Source: Roseimaritima ulvae (GTDB taxonomy: Bacteria > Planctomycetota > Planctomycetia > Pirellulales > Pirellulaceae). From it: 64,000 nt of DNA. The stretch spans positions 1,984,001 through 2,048,000 of the forward strand of contig NZ_CP042914.1 in assembly GCF_008065135.1 (NCBI RefSeq), written 5' to 3'. The notes under the pieces are model-generated. The model had not been told where the DNA came from. It ran no database searches and saw nothing but the letters and a program-made list of their open reading frames with translations. This document shows, piece after piece, positions 17,212-25,679 of the stretch; position 1 is the stretch's first letter; the number at the start of each line of letters is the position of its first letter. The translations under genes and the position numbers were made by a program.

Positions 17212-19275
17212 ATGGATGCGACATCGACGACCGAACCGTTTCGCTTTACACCGAACGCCGCCCCTGCTGGGGGCGAGGATCCGCTGGTGCGCGAAACCCG
17301 TCGCGAGATCGCGGCGATCGTTCGCGATACCGCTCAACTGGCTCGCCAAGACCTCATTCCCGCTCGCTTCTTTACCGCGTTGGCCGATCGCACCGCGCGC
17401 GCCATGGCGGCCGAAGGCGTCGTAATCTGGCGCCGCCGCGAGTCGGCCGTTGGTGAAGTTGACAAAGTGAGTGATTTTGCTGCGGTAACCCGCGTGGGCC
17501 GGATCACCGATCAAACGATCGACTCATCGCAGTGGGGCTGCCACGCGAAAATGCTGTCCGAAATTGCCGACAGTGATCAGCCCGCCGTCGTGCCCTCGAC
17601 CCCCGATGCGCGCGACGCATCGCTGCCCTCCAACCCGACTCTCGCTGCGGCCGCCGTGGTGCCGATCCTCGAGTCGCCGACGCAGCGATCGGAATACGTC
17701 CTGGAAGTTTTTCTCGAAGGCGACGGCGGCCCGGCCACCCAACGCGGCTACCTTCGCTTCGCCGCTCAAATGGCCGATCTGGCCGGCGACTATTTACGCT
17801 TGCATCGGATCCGTGCCGGGCAGCGAGCCCAGCAACGTTGGGACCTGTTAGCGGACGTCTTGCCGAGCCTACACCGCTCGCTCGACGCCGTCGCCACGGC
17901 ATCTCGGATAGTCGACGCGGCCGTGGAAGTGTTCCAGTCCGATCGCGCTAGTTTGTGCCGCGTGGATAACCAACGAGCGACCCTGTTGGCCGTCAGCCAC
18001 GTCGACCAAATCGACAGCCGTAGCGACGACGCCAAGCAGATCCGGCAATTGGCTCTTTGCTCCGAGCCCTGGTGTGACGCGGCTTCGGCAACCGAACCGC
18101 CGGCGGAACGATCTCAAGCCGATGACGCCCATCCTGATGACGGGCGTGAAGAGGCGTCTCATGAAGCGTTGCACGCCGAAGCGGTTTTGCCGATCGGCGA
18201 AGAAGGGGCGTATCGGTTGGTGTTGCAGCGGCGTCAGCGGCGTGAGTGGGATGAAGGCCAACGCCGCGATCTCATTCATTTTTGTGAACACGCAGCCGGT
18301 GCACTCGACAACAGCGAGACCTATTCGCGGATCCCATGGGCCCGGGCGGCGACGTCGTTGCTGCCCGCAGCGGGCCGATGGCAAGGGAGCCGTATGCGGT
18401 GGCTGGGAATTCTGGCTGCCGTCTGCATCCTGGGCGTTGTGGCCGTGATCCCGGTCCCCTTGGTGGTCACGGCGCGGGCGGAGTTGGCGGCGATCGGCAC
18501 TCAGTTTCTCTATGCGCCCAGCGATGGCGTGGTGACCGAGGTGTTTGTGCAGCACGGCCAGCCGGTGCAAAGCGGCGACGTGTTGTTGACGATCACCGAT
18601 CGCGACTTGGAAGACCAAATCGAAATCCTCTCCGGACAGCGGGCCGTGTTGGTCGAACGCAGCGCCGAACTGAGCACATCGCTGACCGACGGCAGTCTGC
18701 GGCGGCGCGAGGATCAGACGCGTTTGCAGGGCGAGAAAAAAGTGCTCGCTCAACAACTGGCGTCGATCGATCGCCAACTGGCATTGCACTACGAACAACG
18801 CGAACGGCTGACCCTCCGCAGCCAACGCGACGGTGTGGTCGATGGCTGGCAGTTAAGCCGTACGCTGCAGGGCCGACCGGTGTCTGCCGGACAGGCGTTG
18901 CTGAGTGTGATCGATCCGGCGACCGGCTGGCAGGTGCAGGCTTATGTGCCCCAAAATCGCCTCGACCATGTGCTGGCCGCCGCCCAGCATCACGATGGCG
19001 GCGAGGAAGTCTTGCACGCCAACGTAATATTGGATTCCCATCCTCAGCACAGCTACCAAGCTCGTCTGGTCGATCTGGGCCCAGCGATCACGCTGCAGGC
19101 GGATGTTGGGCCCGCGGCGCGGGCGCTGTTCGCTCTGCCTCCCGAGGGGCTGCCCGAATTGCAGACCGGTAGCCCTGCGGAAATCGCCATCGACTGTGGC
19201 AAACGGCCGCTTCTGTATGTCGCCTTTCAAGATCTAATTCGCTCGCTCCGCGCCCACGCAGGAATGTACCTATGA
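17212..19275 (+). CDS. GAF-domain protein fused to an HlyD-like membrane-fusion domain
   Basis: 687 residues. The cytoplasmic N-terminal part (1-390) has two GAF-like regions: about 35-200 (ARFFTALADRTARAMAAEGVVIWRR) and 215-385 (RIVDAAVEVFQSDRASLCRV, then AEAVLPIGEEGAYRLVLQ). A single membrane helix follows at about 395-418 (WLGILAAVCILGVVAVIPV). The rest is an HlyD-type adaptor: lipoyl half APSDGVVTEVFVQHGQPVQSGDVLLTI, a helical hairpin (about 465-545), a second lipoyl half RDGVVDGW and a beta domain. The adaptor portion would sit in the periplasm. A GAF sensor on an adaptor is unusual; it suggests export under control of a small ligand. The stop overlaps the next start (ATGA). Confidence 0.82.
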   Translation: MDATSTTEPFRFTPNAAPAGGEDPLVRETRREIAAIVRDTAQLARQDLIPARFFTALADRTARAMAAEGVVIWRRRESAVGEVDKVSDFAAVTRVGRITDQTIDSSQWGCHAKMLSEIADSDQPAVVPSTPDARDASLPSNPTLAAAAVVPILESPTQRSEYVLEVFLEGDGGPATQRGYLRFAAQMADLAGDYLRLHRIRAGQRAQQRWDLLADVLPSLHRSLDAVATASRIVDAAVEVFQSDRASLCRVDNQRATLLAVSHVDQIDSRSDDAKQIRQLALCSEPWCDAASATEPPAERSQADDAHPDDGREEASHEALHAEAVLPIGEEGAYRLVLQRRQRREWDEGQRRDLIHFCEHAAGALDNSETYSRIPWARAATSLLPAAGRWQGSRMRWLGILAAVCILGVVAVIPVPLVVTARAELAAIGTQFLYAPSDGVVTEVFVQHGQPVQSGDVLLTITDRDLEDQIEILSGQRAVLVERSAELSTSLTDGSLRRREDQTRLQGEKKVLAQQLASIDRQLALHYEQRERLTLRSQRDGVVDGWQLSRTLQGRPVSAGQALLSVIDPATGWQVQAYVPQNRLDHVLAAAQHHDGGEEVLHANVILDSHPQHSYQARLVDLGPAITLQADVGPAARALFALPPEGLPELQTGSPAEIAIDCGKRPLLYVAFQDLIRSLRAHAGMYL

Positions 19276-20279
19276 ACGATAGAGGAACGGTGGCTTGTCT
19301 GCTGTTGTTGGCCTGTAGTTGGTGGTGGGCTACCGCGCCGACCGACGCGGCGGCTCAAGGCGACCCCGCCGCCCACCGCCAGCCGATCACCGGGGGCGTG
19401 CAGGTCGATGATTGTGTGATTCGGTATTCCGAAGAAATCGATGTGCCAGCCGCTGAATCCGGGATCTTGGAAAACGTCTTGATCGAACCGAATCATGAGG
19501 TCGAGGCCGATCAACCCTTGGCGATGCACAACACCGACCAACTGTTGCTGCAGCGCCGCATCGCCGAACTGCAGAAAAAAGCCGCGGATGAAAAGCTGGC
19601 CGATGACCTGGAACTGCAATACGCTCGAACCGCCCTGGAAGAAGCGCAGGCGGAACTGGAATCCAATCGTTCGATCTATGAAACCAGTGGCGGGGCCGTG
19701 CCGTTTTCCATGCTTCGTAAACTGCGACTGGCGGTCAAACGTGCCGAATTGGAAGTCGAACGCGAAAAAAAACAACGACGGCTGGCCCAGGTCGAAATCG
19801 ATCTGCGAGCCGCGGACCTGCAAATGCTGCAGCAGCAGGCCGAGCGACTGGTGATTAAAAGTCCGCTGCCCGGCGTGGTTCTGGAAGTTTATCGTCATAC
19901 CGGTGAATGGGTGACCGCCGGCGACCCAGTGGCTCGCATCGCCAGGCTGGATCGACTGCACGCGCATTGCTTGTTGACCGCCGATCGCTTGCCGCCACGC
20001 TTGTGCAAAGGCCAAGCGGTGACCGCGCGGTGGACCGAACAAGGCGTCGAGCGATCGTTGCGCGGACGGGTGATGAGTGTGGATACCGAAATGTTAGCCA
20101 ACGGCAGCTACCGCTTGCACGCCGAGCTGCAAAACGTACTTGATGGCGATCACTGGCGACTGTTGCCGGGCACCGAAGTCATCATGACCGTGCATCCGGT
20201 GGCTTCACCGACAGTAGCAACCGGCCCCGGGGCGAGGCGTTCCAACGCGCCGCCGAGCGTGGTCGGGGGAAGCCGCTAA
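19272..20279 (+). CDS. HlyD-family periplasmic adaptor protein
   Basis: 335 residues, start overlapping the previous stop by 4 bp. Signal peptide about 1-29 (VACLLLLACSWWWATAPTDAA). Lipoyl half-motif PAAESGILENVLIEPNHEVEADQPLAM at about 57-85 (given in part), a coiled-coil hairpin at 95-190 with LEEAQAELESNRSIYE and VKRAELEVEREKKQRRLAQ, the second lipoyl half KSPLPGVVLEVYRHTGEWV, and a beta-barrel domain afterwards. Such proteins bridge inner-membrane pumps to the outer membrane. No pump ATPase or RND protein is beside it; the partner here is probably the GAF adaptor before and the M50 protein after. Confidence 0.87.
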   Translation: MNDRGTVACLLLLACSWWWATAPTDAAAQGDPAAHRQPITGGVQVDDCVIRYSEEIDVPAAESGILENVLIEPNHEVEADQPLAMHNTDQLLLQRRIAELQKKAADEKLADDLELQYARTALEEAQAELESNRSIYETSGGAVPFSMLRKLRLAVKRAELEVEREKKQRRLAQVEIDLRAADLQMLQQQAERLVIKSPLPGVVLEVYRHTGEWVTAGDPVARIARLDRLHAHCLLTADRLPPRLCKGQAVTARWTEQGVERSLRGRVMSVDTEMLANGSYRLHAELQNVLDGDHWRLLPGTEVIMTVHPVASPTVATGPGARRSNAPPSVVGGSR

Positions 20280-20281
20280 TC

Positions 20282-22474
20282 ATGCCGCCCGCACCCAAGA
20301 TGCCGCTGAACGGGCAGCGCCGCCCCACACCCAAGCTGCGGCAAGATTTGCAGTGGTTGACCGATGACGAACCCCGGCGAGCAACGCGATCTTCAACGCG
20401 TCGGATTCAGCGGCTACTGCATGATCCACTGACCCGCACCTTTGCACGGATCGACGGCGAACTGCTGGACGATCTACAGCATGCCCCGCAGGATTGTGAT
20501 CCGCAGTGGATTGCCGCAGCCGATGCGGCCGGCTTGCTGCAGACTCGCAAGCCCGATCCGAGGCCCCGGCGGTGGACGCCGGCGTCGCTGTTGTACGTGC
20601 GTCTGCCGGGTCTGCCTTCCGCCCCTCTGGCCGCGCGGCTGGCGCCGATCAGCGATCTATTGTTTTCACCTCTGGCCGTTCTGGCATGGCTGACATTCAT
20701 CGTGCTGGCAGCGGCCGCCGTGCCGGTGTACTGGGATCGTTTTCAAGCCAGTCTGCCCGGACTACAACAATTTTTTGCCGCCGGCAATGTGCCCCTGCTG
20801 TTGGCCACCTTGGTGGTTACGAAGCTGAGCCACGAATTGGCGCACGCCACGGTCTGTTATCGGTTGGGGGCCAAGCCGGGAGAGATCGGGGTGCTGCTGC
20901 TGTGCGGCGCGCCTTGCCCTTACTGTGACGTGACCGATAGCTGGCGTTTAAGTTCCGCTGCCCGCCGCGCCTGGATCATGTTGGCGGGCGTGTATGTGGA
21001 ACTGATCATGGCGGCGATCGCCTTGCTGGTGTGGTGGTACACGCCGGCTGGAGTGCCTCATTTTGTGGCCATGAATGTGATGGTCGTGTGTGGCATCAGT
21101 ACGCTGCTGTTTAACTTAAACCCGTTGATGCGGTACGACGGCTACTACGTGTTAGCGGATCTGTGTGGCAGCACGAATCTGCGTCAGGAAGCGGCCGATG
21201 CGTTTGCCTCGGTAGTGGTCCGACCGTTGGCCGGCAAGTTCTACAAATCGTATGCTCGGCCTTCGCTGCGGAATGTTGGCTTGGCGTTTTACCATGCTGC
21301 CACCGTCGTCTATCGCGCCGGCATCGCCGTGGTGATTGCCTGTTGGATCCTGCGGTTTGCCGAATCGCTGTCGCTGCGTCCACTGGGGCTGGCCTTGGCC
21401 GCGACGTTGATGGTCGCGGTACCGTTGCACGGGGTGCGAACCATGGCCAGGCTGTTACGTGGGCGGGGCGCTTGGCGGGATGTGGCGTGGCCCCGACGAT
21501 GGTTCGTCGGCGGGACGTCGGTATTGCTCCTGCTGGCGTTGTTGCTGTTGCCGCTGCCCCGAGGTTTTCAAGCCACCGGGACGATCGACTTGGCCGAGGC
21601 GACGCCGGTGTATTTGCCGGACGCCGGACGCGTGCAGCGGGTGTGGGCGGATTATGGCGACCGTGTGAAGCAGGGGCAGCCATTGGTTCAGCTGGAAAAC
21701 ATGCCCTTGCGTGTGCAGGCCAGCGAGATCGCGGGCAAACGTCAGACGTTGCAGACCCGCAGCGATCAATTGCGGCGTCGAGCGATTGAGCAGACCGCTC
21801 TGCTTGCGCAGTGGGACAGTCAACAAGCCAGTTTGCAGACGCTTGCTCAGCGCGAACGCAACCTCGACGCTCGCCTAGCCGCCCTGCGTGTCCTCGCGCC
21901 TGCCAGCGGGGTGGTGTTGCCGTCGCTGCCCAGTGTTTCGCCGGCGCACAGGGTCTCGCCAGCGCCGGGGGCGGATGCTGCCAACTCCGGCGGTGCCGCC
22001 ACGACCAACGAAGCGATCACCGCTGCGTTCGGTTTCGATCGAGAGCCGCAACCGTTTGAGGACGCTCCGGCGGCTGCGCGGGCGAGCGCATCGTTGCACT
22101 GGAGCCAAGGCAGCTGGGGACGGGCCGATGGGTTATGGTGCCGTGTGGGCGACCCCGAGTCGTTGGTGGTGTTGTTGGACATCGATGCCAAGCAGCGAGC
22201 GCATGTGCGGGTCGGCGATCGAATTCGCGTCCGCTGCGAACCCTGTTGTGGTCCGGTGGCAACATTGGAAATTGGTTCGATCTCCACCATCAACGCCTCG
22301 ACGCATCAAGCTCTGGGCAGCCAGACTCGCTTTCGCGTCGCCTGTCCGGTACCTTCAAGCTTGGCGGCTCAGTGGCCGATCGGCGCCCCTGCACAGGCGC
22401 GGCTGCGGTTGCCCGGTGAGTCGCTGGCGGAACGAACCGGAGCATGGATCAAGGACCTATTACGTGGTCGATAA
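20282..22474 (+). CDS. M50-type membrane metalloprotease fused to a lipoyl (HlyD-like) domain
   Basis: 730 residues, 2 bp after the previous gene. The core is a polytopic membrane protein with the zinc motif HELAH (His184, Glu185, His188) in a membrane helix and the third ligand region NLNPLMRYDGYY (Asp286), as in M50 (site-2 protease) enzymes of the peptide-export type. Other membrane segments are around 130-170, 230-275, 340-400 and 415-440 (SVLLLLALLLLPLPRGF). After the last one there is a lipoyl-like half (PDAGRVQRVWADYGDRVKQG), a coiled hairpin and a second half (VLAPASGVVLPSLP), so it faces the periplasm like an adaptor. Substrate unknown. Similar M50/HlyD pairs serve peptide export in other bacteria. 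Confidence 0.85.
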   Translation: MPPAPKMPLNGQRRPTPKLRQDLQWLTDDEPRRATRSSTRRIQRLLHDPLTRTFARIDGELLDDLQHAPQDCDPQWIAAADAAGLLQTRKPDPRPRRWTPASLLYVRLPGLPSAPLAARLAPISDLLFSPLAVLAWLTFIVLAAAAVPVYWDRFQASLPGLQQFFAAGNVPLLLATLVVTKLSHELAHATVCYRLGAKPGEIGVLLLCGAPCPYCDVTDSWRLSSAARRAWIMLAGVYVELIMAAIALLVWWYTPAGVPHFVAMNVMVVCGISTLLFNLNPLMRYDGYYVLADLCGSTNLRQEAADAFASVVVRPLAGKFYKSYARPSLRNVGLAFYHAATVVYRAGIAVVIACWILRFAESLSLRPLGLALAATLMVAVPLHGVRTMARLLRGRGAWRDVAWPRRWFVGGTSVLLLLALLLLPLPRGFQATGTIDLAEATPVYLPDAGRVQRVWADYGDRVKQGQPLVQLENMPLRVQASEIAGKRQTLQTRSDQLRRRAIEQTALLAQWDSQQASLQTLAQRERNLDARLAALRVLAPASGVVLPSLPSVSPAHRVSPAPGADAANSGGAATTNEAITAAFGFDREPQPFEDAPAAARASASLHWSQGSWGRADGLWCRVGDPESLVVLLDIDAKQRAHVRVGDRIRVRCEPCCGPVATLEIGSISTINASTHQALGSQTRFRVACPVPSSLAAQWPIGAPAQARLRLPGESLAERTGAWIKDLLRGR

Positions 22475-23045
22475 GCCTTCCTCGAACCCCGATCATGCGG
22501 ACGGCCGGGCGCTGCCCTGGCTGCGAGTCGTGTCGGCGCCGCATCCCAGTCGCCAGCCCGTGGATGATTTCCTGCGGGACTGTCAATTAACCATGACCCG
22601 CCGCGGCGGCCCCGGCGGTCAGCATCGCAATAAAACGTCCACCGCCGTGGTGCTGCTGCATCAGCCCACCGGAGTCCTGGGCGAAGGATCCGAAAGTCGC
22701 TCTCAGGCCGCCAACCGCGCAAACGCCGTGGCTCGGCTGCGGACCACGTTGGCGGTGGTCGTCCGCTGTCGCCCCGGCGAAGGGCCGCTGGGCGAACAGG
22801 ACGCGGCTTTGCGAGAGAAACATCGTGGCCGCAACGTGTGGGTGTCCGAGCGGAATGAACAGCGGCCGGCCGTGTTGTCGTTGATTCTGGACGATGCCTG
22901 GACTGCGGAGGGCGAATTGCCGGTGGTTGCACAGCGTTGGCAGACCACGGCCAGTCAGCTGCTGAAGGTACTCCGCAGCCATCCCCCGGCGTTGGACTAC
23001 CTCAATCGCATGCGGGCCAGCTGGAACCTTCGCCCGTTGCGTTAG
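22464..23045 (+). CDS. GGQ-motif release-factor-like peptidyl-tRNA hydrolase
   Basis: 193 residues from a GTG at 22464 that overlaps the M50 gene by 11 bp; the frame is open further upstream but only inside that gene. It carries the RF-1 family catalytic motif GGQ in TRRGGPGGQHRNKTSTAV, the part of class I release factors that cleaves the peptide from tRNA. The stop-codon-reading domains of RF1/RF2 are absent, so it resembles ArfB/ICT1- or PrfH-type rescue proteins. The stretch after the motif (GEGSESRSQAANRANAVARL) fits the family, and about 90 further residues extend past the usual ArfB length. A GTG at 22530 is another possible start. Confidence 0.82.
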   Translation: MVDKPSSNPDHADGRALPWLRVVSAPHPSRQPVDDFLRDCQLTMTRRGGPGGQHRNKTSTAVVLLHQPTGVLGEGSESRSQAANRANAVARLRTTLAVVVRCRPGEGPLGEQDAALREKHRGRNVWVSERNEQRPAVLSLILDDAWTAEGELPVVAQRWQTTASQLLKVLRSHPPALDYLNRMRASWNLRPLR

Positions 23046-24391
23046 CCCATCACCCCGCGGGCGACGTTGAAGTAGATCACAATTCCCAGAATATCGACGA
23101 TCCCAGCCACAAAGGGGTTGCTCATCAAAGCCGGATCCAAGCCCAGGCGTTTGAAGATCAAGGGCAGCGTAGCGCCGCACAAACAACCCGACATCACCAC
23201 CGCCAGCACGGTAATCGGAATCACCAGGGCGCTGGTCGAATCCGGAGCCACGGCCAGCGACACCAGCCAGCCCAACAAGCCCAGGAAGCCTCCCAGCATC
23301 AACCCCACCACGATCTCGCGAAGCAGGATGGTTCGCCAGTCGCGAATCCGCACCTCGCCACTGGTCATGGCCGTGATCACCAGCGTTGCCGATTGGGTTC
23401 CGGAGTTGCCTCCGGAGCTGATGATCAGGGGGATGAACAGCACCAGCCAAGTGTATTTCTCCAGTTCCTCGTCGAACTGGCGGAGCGCGATGGCGGTCAG
23501 CAGGGCGGCGAAGAACAGGATGGTCAGCCAGATGCCACGCTTCCAGCCCAACTGCAGCAGATTGATTCGCAGGTAGCCGTCTTCCAGCGGGGCCACGGCG
23601 GCGATCCGATGCGCGTCTTCGGTCAACTCTTCACGAACCACATCGATCACGTCGTCATGCGTGATGATGCCCACCAGCCGTCGACCTTTGTCGACCACGG
23701 GGATCGCCAGCATGTTGTAGCGTTCGACCAGTTCAGCGACTTTCTCTTGGTCGTCGGATGTCTCGACCACGATCACGTCGGTTTCCATCAAGTCCTGCAA
23801 GCGCGTGTTCGGGCGGGCCAGGGAAGACACCAGCTGGCGGCCCGAGACGACGCCTCGCAAACGCTCCGATTCGTCCACCACATACAGGTAGTAAATTGTT
23901 TCCAACTGTTCCGCTTGTCGACTCAGCTCATCGAAGGCTTCGCGGACGGTCAACCGTTCATCCAGCTTGGCCACCTCGGTGGTCATCAACGCGCCGGCCG
24001 TGCCTTCGGCAAAGCTTTGCAGGCGGCGGATATCGCGACGGTCTTCAGCCGGCAATAGCGCCAACAGCCGCGCCACCCGCTGTTCGCTCAGTTCCTGCAC
24101 CAAGTCGACGCGGTCGTCGGCCGGCAAGCCACCGAGCAACTCGGCAACCTCCTGCGGATCCTGGTCGTTCAGGATGGCCAGTTTGTGATCCAGATCGAAG
24201 AACTCAAAGATCTCCGCACGCAGCACGGGCGTGGTGTGCTGCAGGACTTGCCAGGCCTCAGCAGGCGTCAGCCCCGCCATGTATTCGGCCGTGCGGCCGG
24301 GGTTCAGCGCCTCGCAGAACTCCTTCAGTTCTCCCGCCTGCTGAAATTCCAGCATCTCGCGAAGTTCCGGCAGAAACAGCGTATTGATCAT
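23042..24391 (-). CDS. mgtE: MgtE-type magnesium transporter
   Basis: 449 residues, normal for MgtE. The N-terminal helical domain (1-130, e.g. LPADDRVDLVQELSEQRVARL) is followed by a CBS pair (about 130-255; TTEVAKLDERLTVREAFDEL and VVETSDDQEKVAELVERYN, then IIT-HDD) and by the five-helix channel domain with the conserved FIPLIISSGGNSGTQSATLV region and GATLPLIFKRLGLDPALMSNPF. These proteins take up Mg2+ through the inner membrane and close when internal Mg2+ is high by means of the N and CBS domains. The 3' end overlaps the convergent GGQ protein gene by 4 bp. Confidence 0.95.
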   Translation of the reverse strand: MINTLFLPELREMLEFQQAGELKEFCEALNPGRTAEYMAGLTPAEAWQVLQHTTPVLRAEIFEFFDLDHKLAILNDQDPQEVAELLGGLPADDRVDLVQELSEQRVARLLALLPAEDRRDIRRLQSFAEGTAGALMTTEVAKLDERLTVREAFDELSRQAEQLETIYYLYVVDESERLRGVVSGRQLVSSLARPNTRLQDLMETDVIVVETSDDQEKVAELVERYNMLAIPVVDKGRRLVGIITHDDVIDVVREELTEDAHRIAAVAPLEDGYLRINLLQLGWKRGIWLTILFFAALLTAIALRQFDEELEKYTWLVLFIPLIISSGGNSGTQSATLVITAMTSGEVRIRDWRTILLREIVVGLMLGGFLGLLGWLVSLAVAPDSTSALVIPITVLAVVMSGCLCGATLPLIFKRLGLDPALMSNPFVAGIVDILGIVIYFNVARGVMG

Positions 24392-24637
24392 GCGGGCTTC
24401 CGCTTGTGAGTTTTTTCGTTTCGAAAGTTCATCGGCGGGGAGCGTGAGAGCTCAGGCACTCCGAGTCCTGCGGCATTCTAGCGCCTCAAGTAAAAACCGA
24501 TAAGGACGGCCAGCGAGCGGAACGTCGAAAGCCCCAACTTCACGCTCCCCCTGGGTGGCCTGGTAAAAATCCGTAACCCTTTGTCGTGGTCGCCCCGAAC
24601 CAATCTGGCTTTATCGTGGGTACGCGAGCGAATTCCG
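24392..24637. other. Upstream region of mgtE, no gene seen
   Basis: This is the first half of a 498-bp gap (24392-24889). It should hold the mgtE promoter on the minus strand. I looked for an M-box-like Mg2+ riboswitch and could not recognise one. The remainder of the gap is taken up by an inverted repeat, a dispersed repeat and a terminator, listed next. Confidence 0.45.
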
Positions 24638-24718
24638 GTCCCCCCTCCCCCAAAACGGTCGCGGTCACAACGATTGAGATGGAGACCTCTGAAGCGACCA
24701 TTTTGGGGGAGGGGGGAC
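24638..24718. repeat. Long inverted repeat, 25-bp arms
   Basis: The arms are 24638-24662 and 24694-24718; they are reverse complements with one mismatch (C against T), and enclose a 31-bp loop. The outer part of each arm is a run GTCCCCCCTCCCCC or its complement, the inner part AAAACGGTCGC. There is no T-run after the stem on either strand. It may be an element remnant or a very stable transcript hairpin. Confidence 0.85.
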
Positions 24719-24782
24719 ACGTGTCGCCCAGACGTTTCTAAACCGCCTAGACAACCACCACGCAATCATTTTTATCAGGCCA

Positions 24783-24822
24783 CCCCCTGGGAGGGTCGAG
24801 CGTCAGCGAGGGGAGGGTGAAA
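24783..24822 (-). repeat. Dispersed repeat, CTCGCTGACGCTCGAC family, reverse orientation
   Basis: On the minus strand it reads TTCACCCTCCCCTCGCTGAC followed by GCTCGACCCTCCC, a close relative of the copies at 623-666 and 13224-13267. It lies directly beside the terminator of the cysteine-rich protein gene. Confidence 0.7.
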
Positions 24823-24825
24823 GCA

Positions 24826-24858
24826 CAAAAAAAGCGAGCGTCATGAAACGCTCGCTTT
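24826..24858 (-). terminator. Rho-independent terminator of the cysteine-pair protein gene
   Basis: On the minus strand the stem AAAGCGAGCG(T) pairs with ACGCTCGCTTT around a small loop, and the 3' side continues as a run of seven T. It lies 32 bp after the stop of the gene at 24890-25249, in the right orientation. Confidence 0.85.
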
Positions 24859-24889
24859 CTTTCGCATGTCGAAACATGTTCTTCGAAAC

Positions 24890-25249
24890 TTAACCGCAGC
24901 AGGTCGGTGCGGGGCAGCAGTTCTTGGCGGCCTTGCGGGCACGCAGCTTGCTGAACAGACCGCACTTCTTGCGAGGAGCGGGGCAGCAGGTGGGCTCGGG
25001 GCAGCAAACCGGAGCAGGTTCGCAGCAAACGGGAGCCGGAGCGGGTTCGCAGCATACGGGAGCCGGTGCGGGCTCGGGGCAGCAAACAGGAGCGGGAGCT
25101 TCGCAGCAGACGGGAGCGGGAGCTTCGCAGCAAGTCGGTTGCGGGCAGCAGTTGTTGCTTTTACGCTTGCCGAAGCAGCCAGCGTCGGCGTTGGAAGCGG
25201 TAACCATCGCCGCGAAGGCGAACACGCCAAGAATCAGGATCGAACGCAT
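24890..25249 (-). CDS. Secreted cysteine-pair repeat protein
   Basis: 119 residues. The ATG at 25249 is preferred because it gives a clean signal peptide (MRSILILGVFAFAAMVTASN, cleavage near NADAG) and has a GGAGA ribosome site 7 bases before it. The mature part, about 97 residues, holds 22 cysteines, twenty of them in ten adjacent CC pairs inside a proline-rich repeat: CCEAPAPV twice, then CCPEPAPAPV, CCEPAPAPV, CCEPAPV. A basic stretch (RKKCGLFSKLRARKAAKN) interrupts the repeats near the end. The layout suggests a cross-linked structural or metal-binding surface protein; planctomycete envelopes are known to be rich in cysteine and proline, but this role is inference. It has its own terminator. 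Confidence 0.82.
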   Translation of the reverse strand: MRSILILGVFAFAAMVTASNADAGCFGKRKSNNCCPQPTCCEAPAPVCCEAPAPVCCPEPAPAPVCCEPAPAPVCCEPAPVCCPEPTCCPAPRKKCGLFSKLRARKAAKNCCPAPTCCG

Positions 25250-25679
25250 TGCTTGTCTCCAAAAGGGAAAGCAGGAAAGGAAGTAGCAGTTGCTAGTTTG
25301 GGGGGAGTTTATTGGCTGTAGAAGGTGCGTCAACTGGTAGGATAGGGAGTTTTGGAGTTTTTGTGCGGATTATCCGGCCTGGGTTCCCCCATGAGAGGGC
25401 CTCATTTTGGCCTCGTTCAGCCGGTCGTGAGCCGCAAGTCCTTTGCTAGCAATGTCTTGGGGGCGTTTCGTCGGGGACTGGCCCGCTCAGCGTCTCGGCG
25501 GTCGCGGGAATCGCTGAAAACACGGGGGCAGGGGGCGGCTATTGCTGGGAAATCACCAACGGCCGCGAAACCGGGCGGCCGTGGGATCGGGCCGGTGCGG
25601 CGATTCGGTTACAATCCCAGCGGCGGCTCTGCAGGGCTGTCGCGATGAAACGGAACTCGGCCCGACAGAGAAACACGCG
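25250..25679. other. Intergenic region between divergent genes, no gene seen
   Basis: 430 bp between the cysteine-pair gene on the minus strand and the TerB-like gene on the plus strand. Open frames here lack a start with a ribosome site and recognisable domains. No hairpin, tRNA or repeat was noticed. Confidence 0.45.

Noticed and set aside
24392-24640. Possible Mg2+ riboswitch before mgtE
   Set aside because: I could not identify the conserved elements of an M-box; a covariance search would be needed.
24638-24718. Possible rho-independent terminator
   Set aside because: The stem is long and strong, but no T-run follows on either strand; the real terminator is at 24826-24858.
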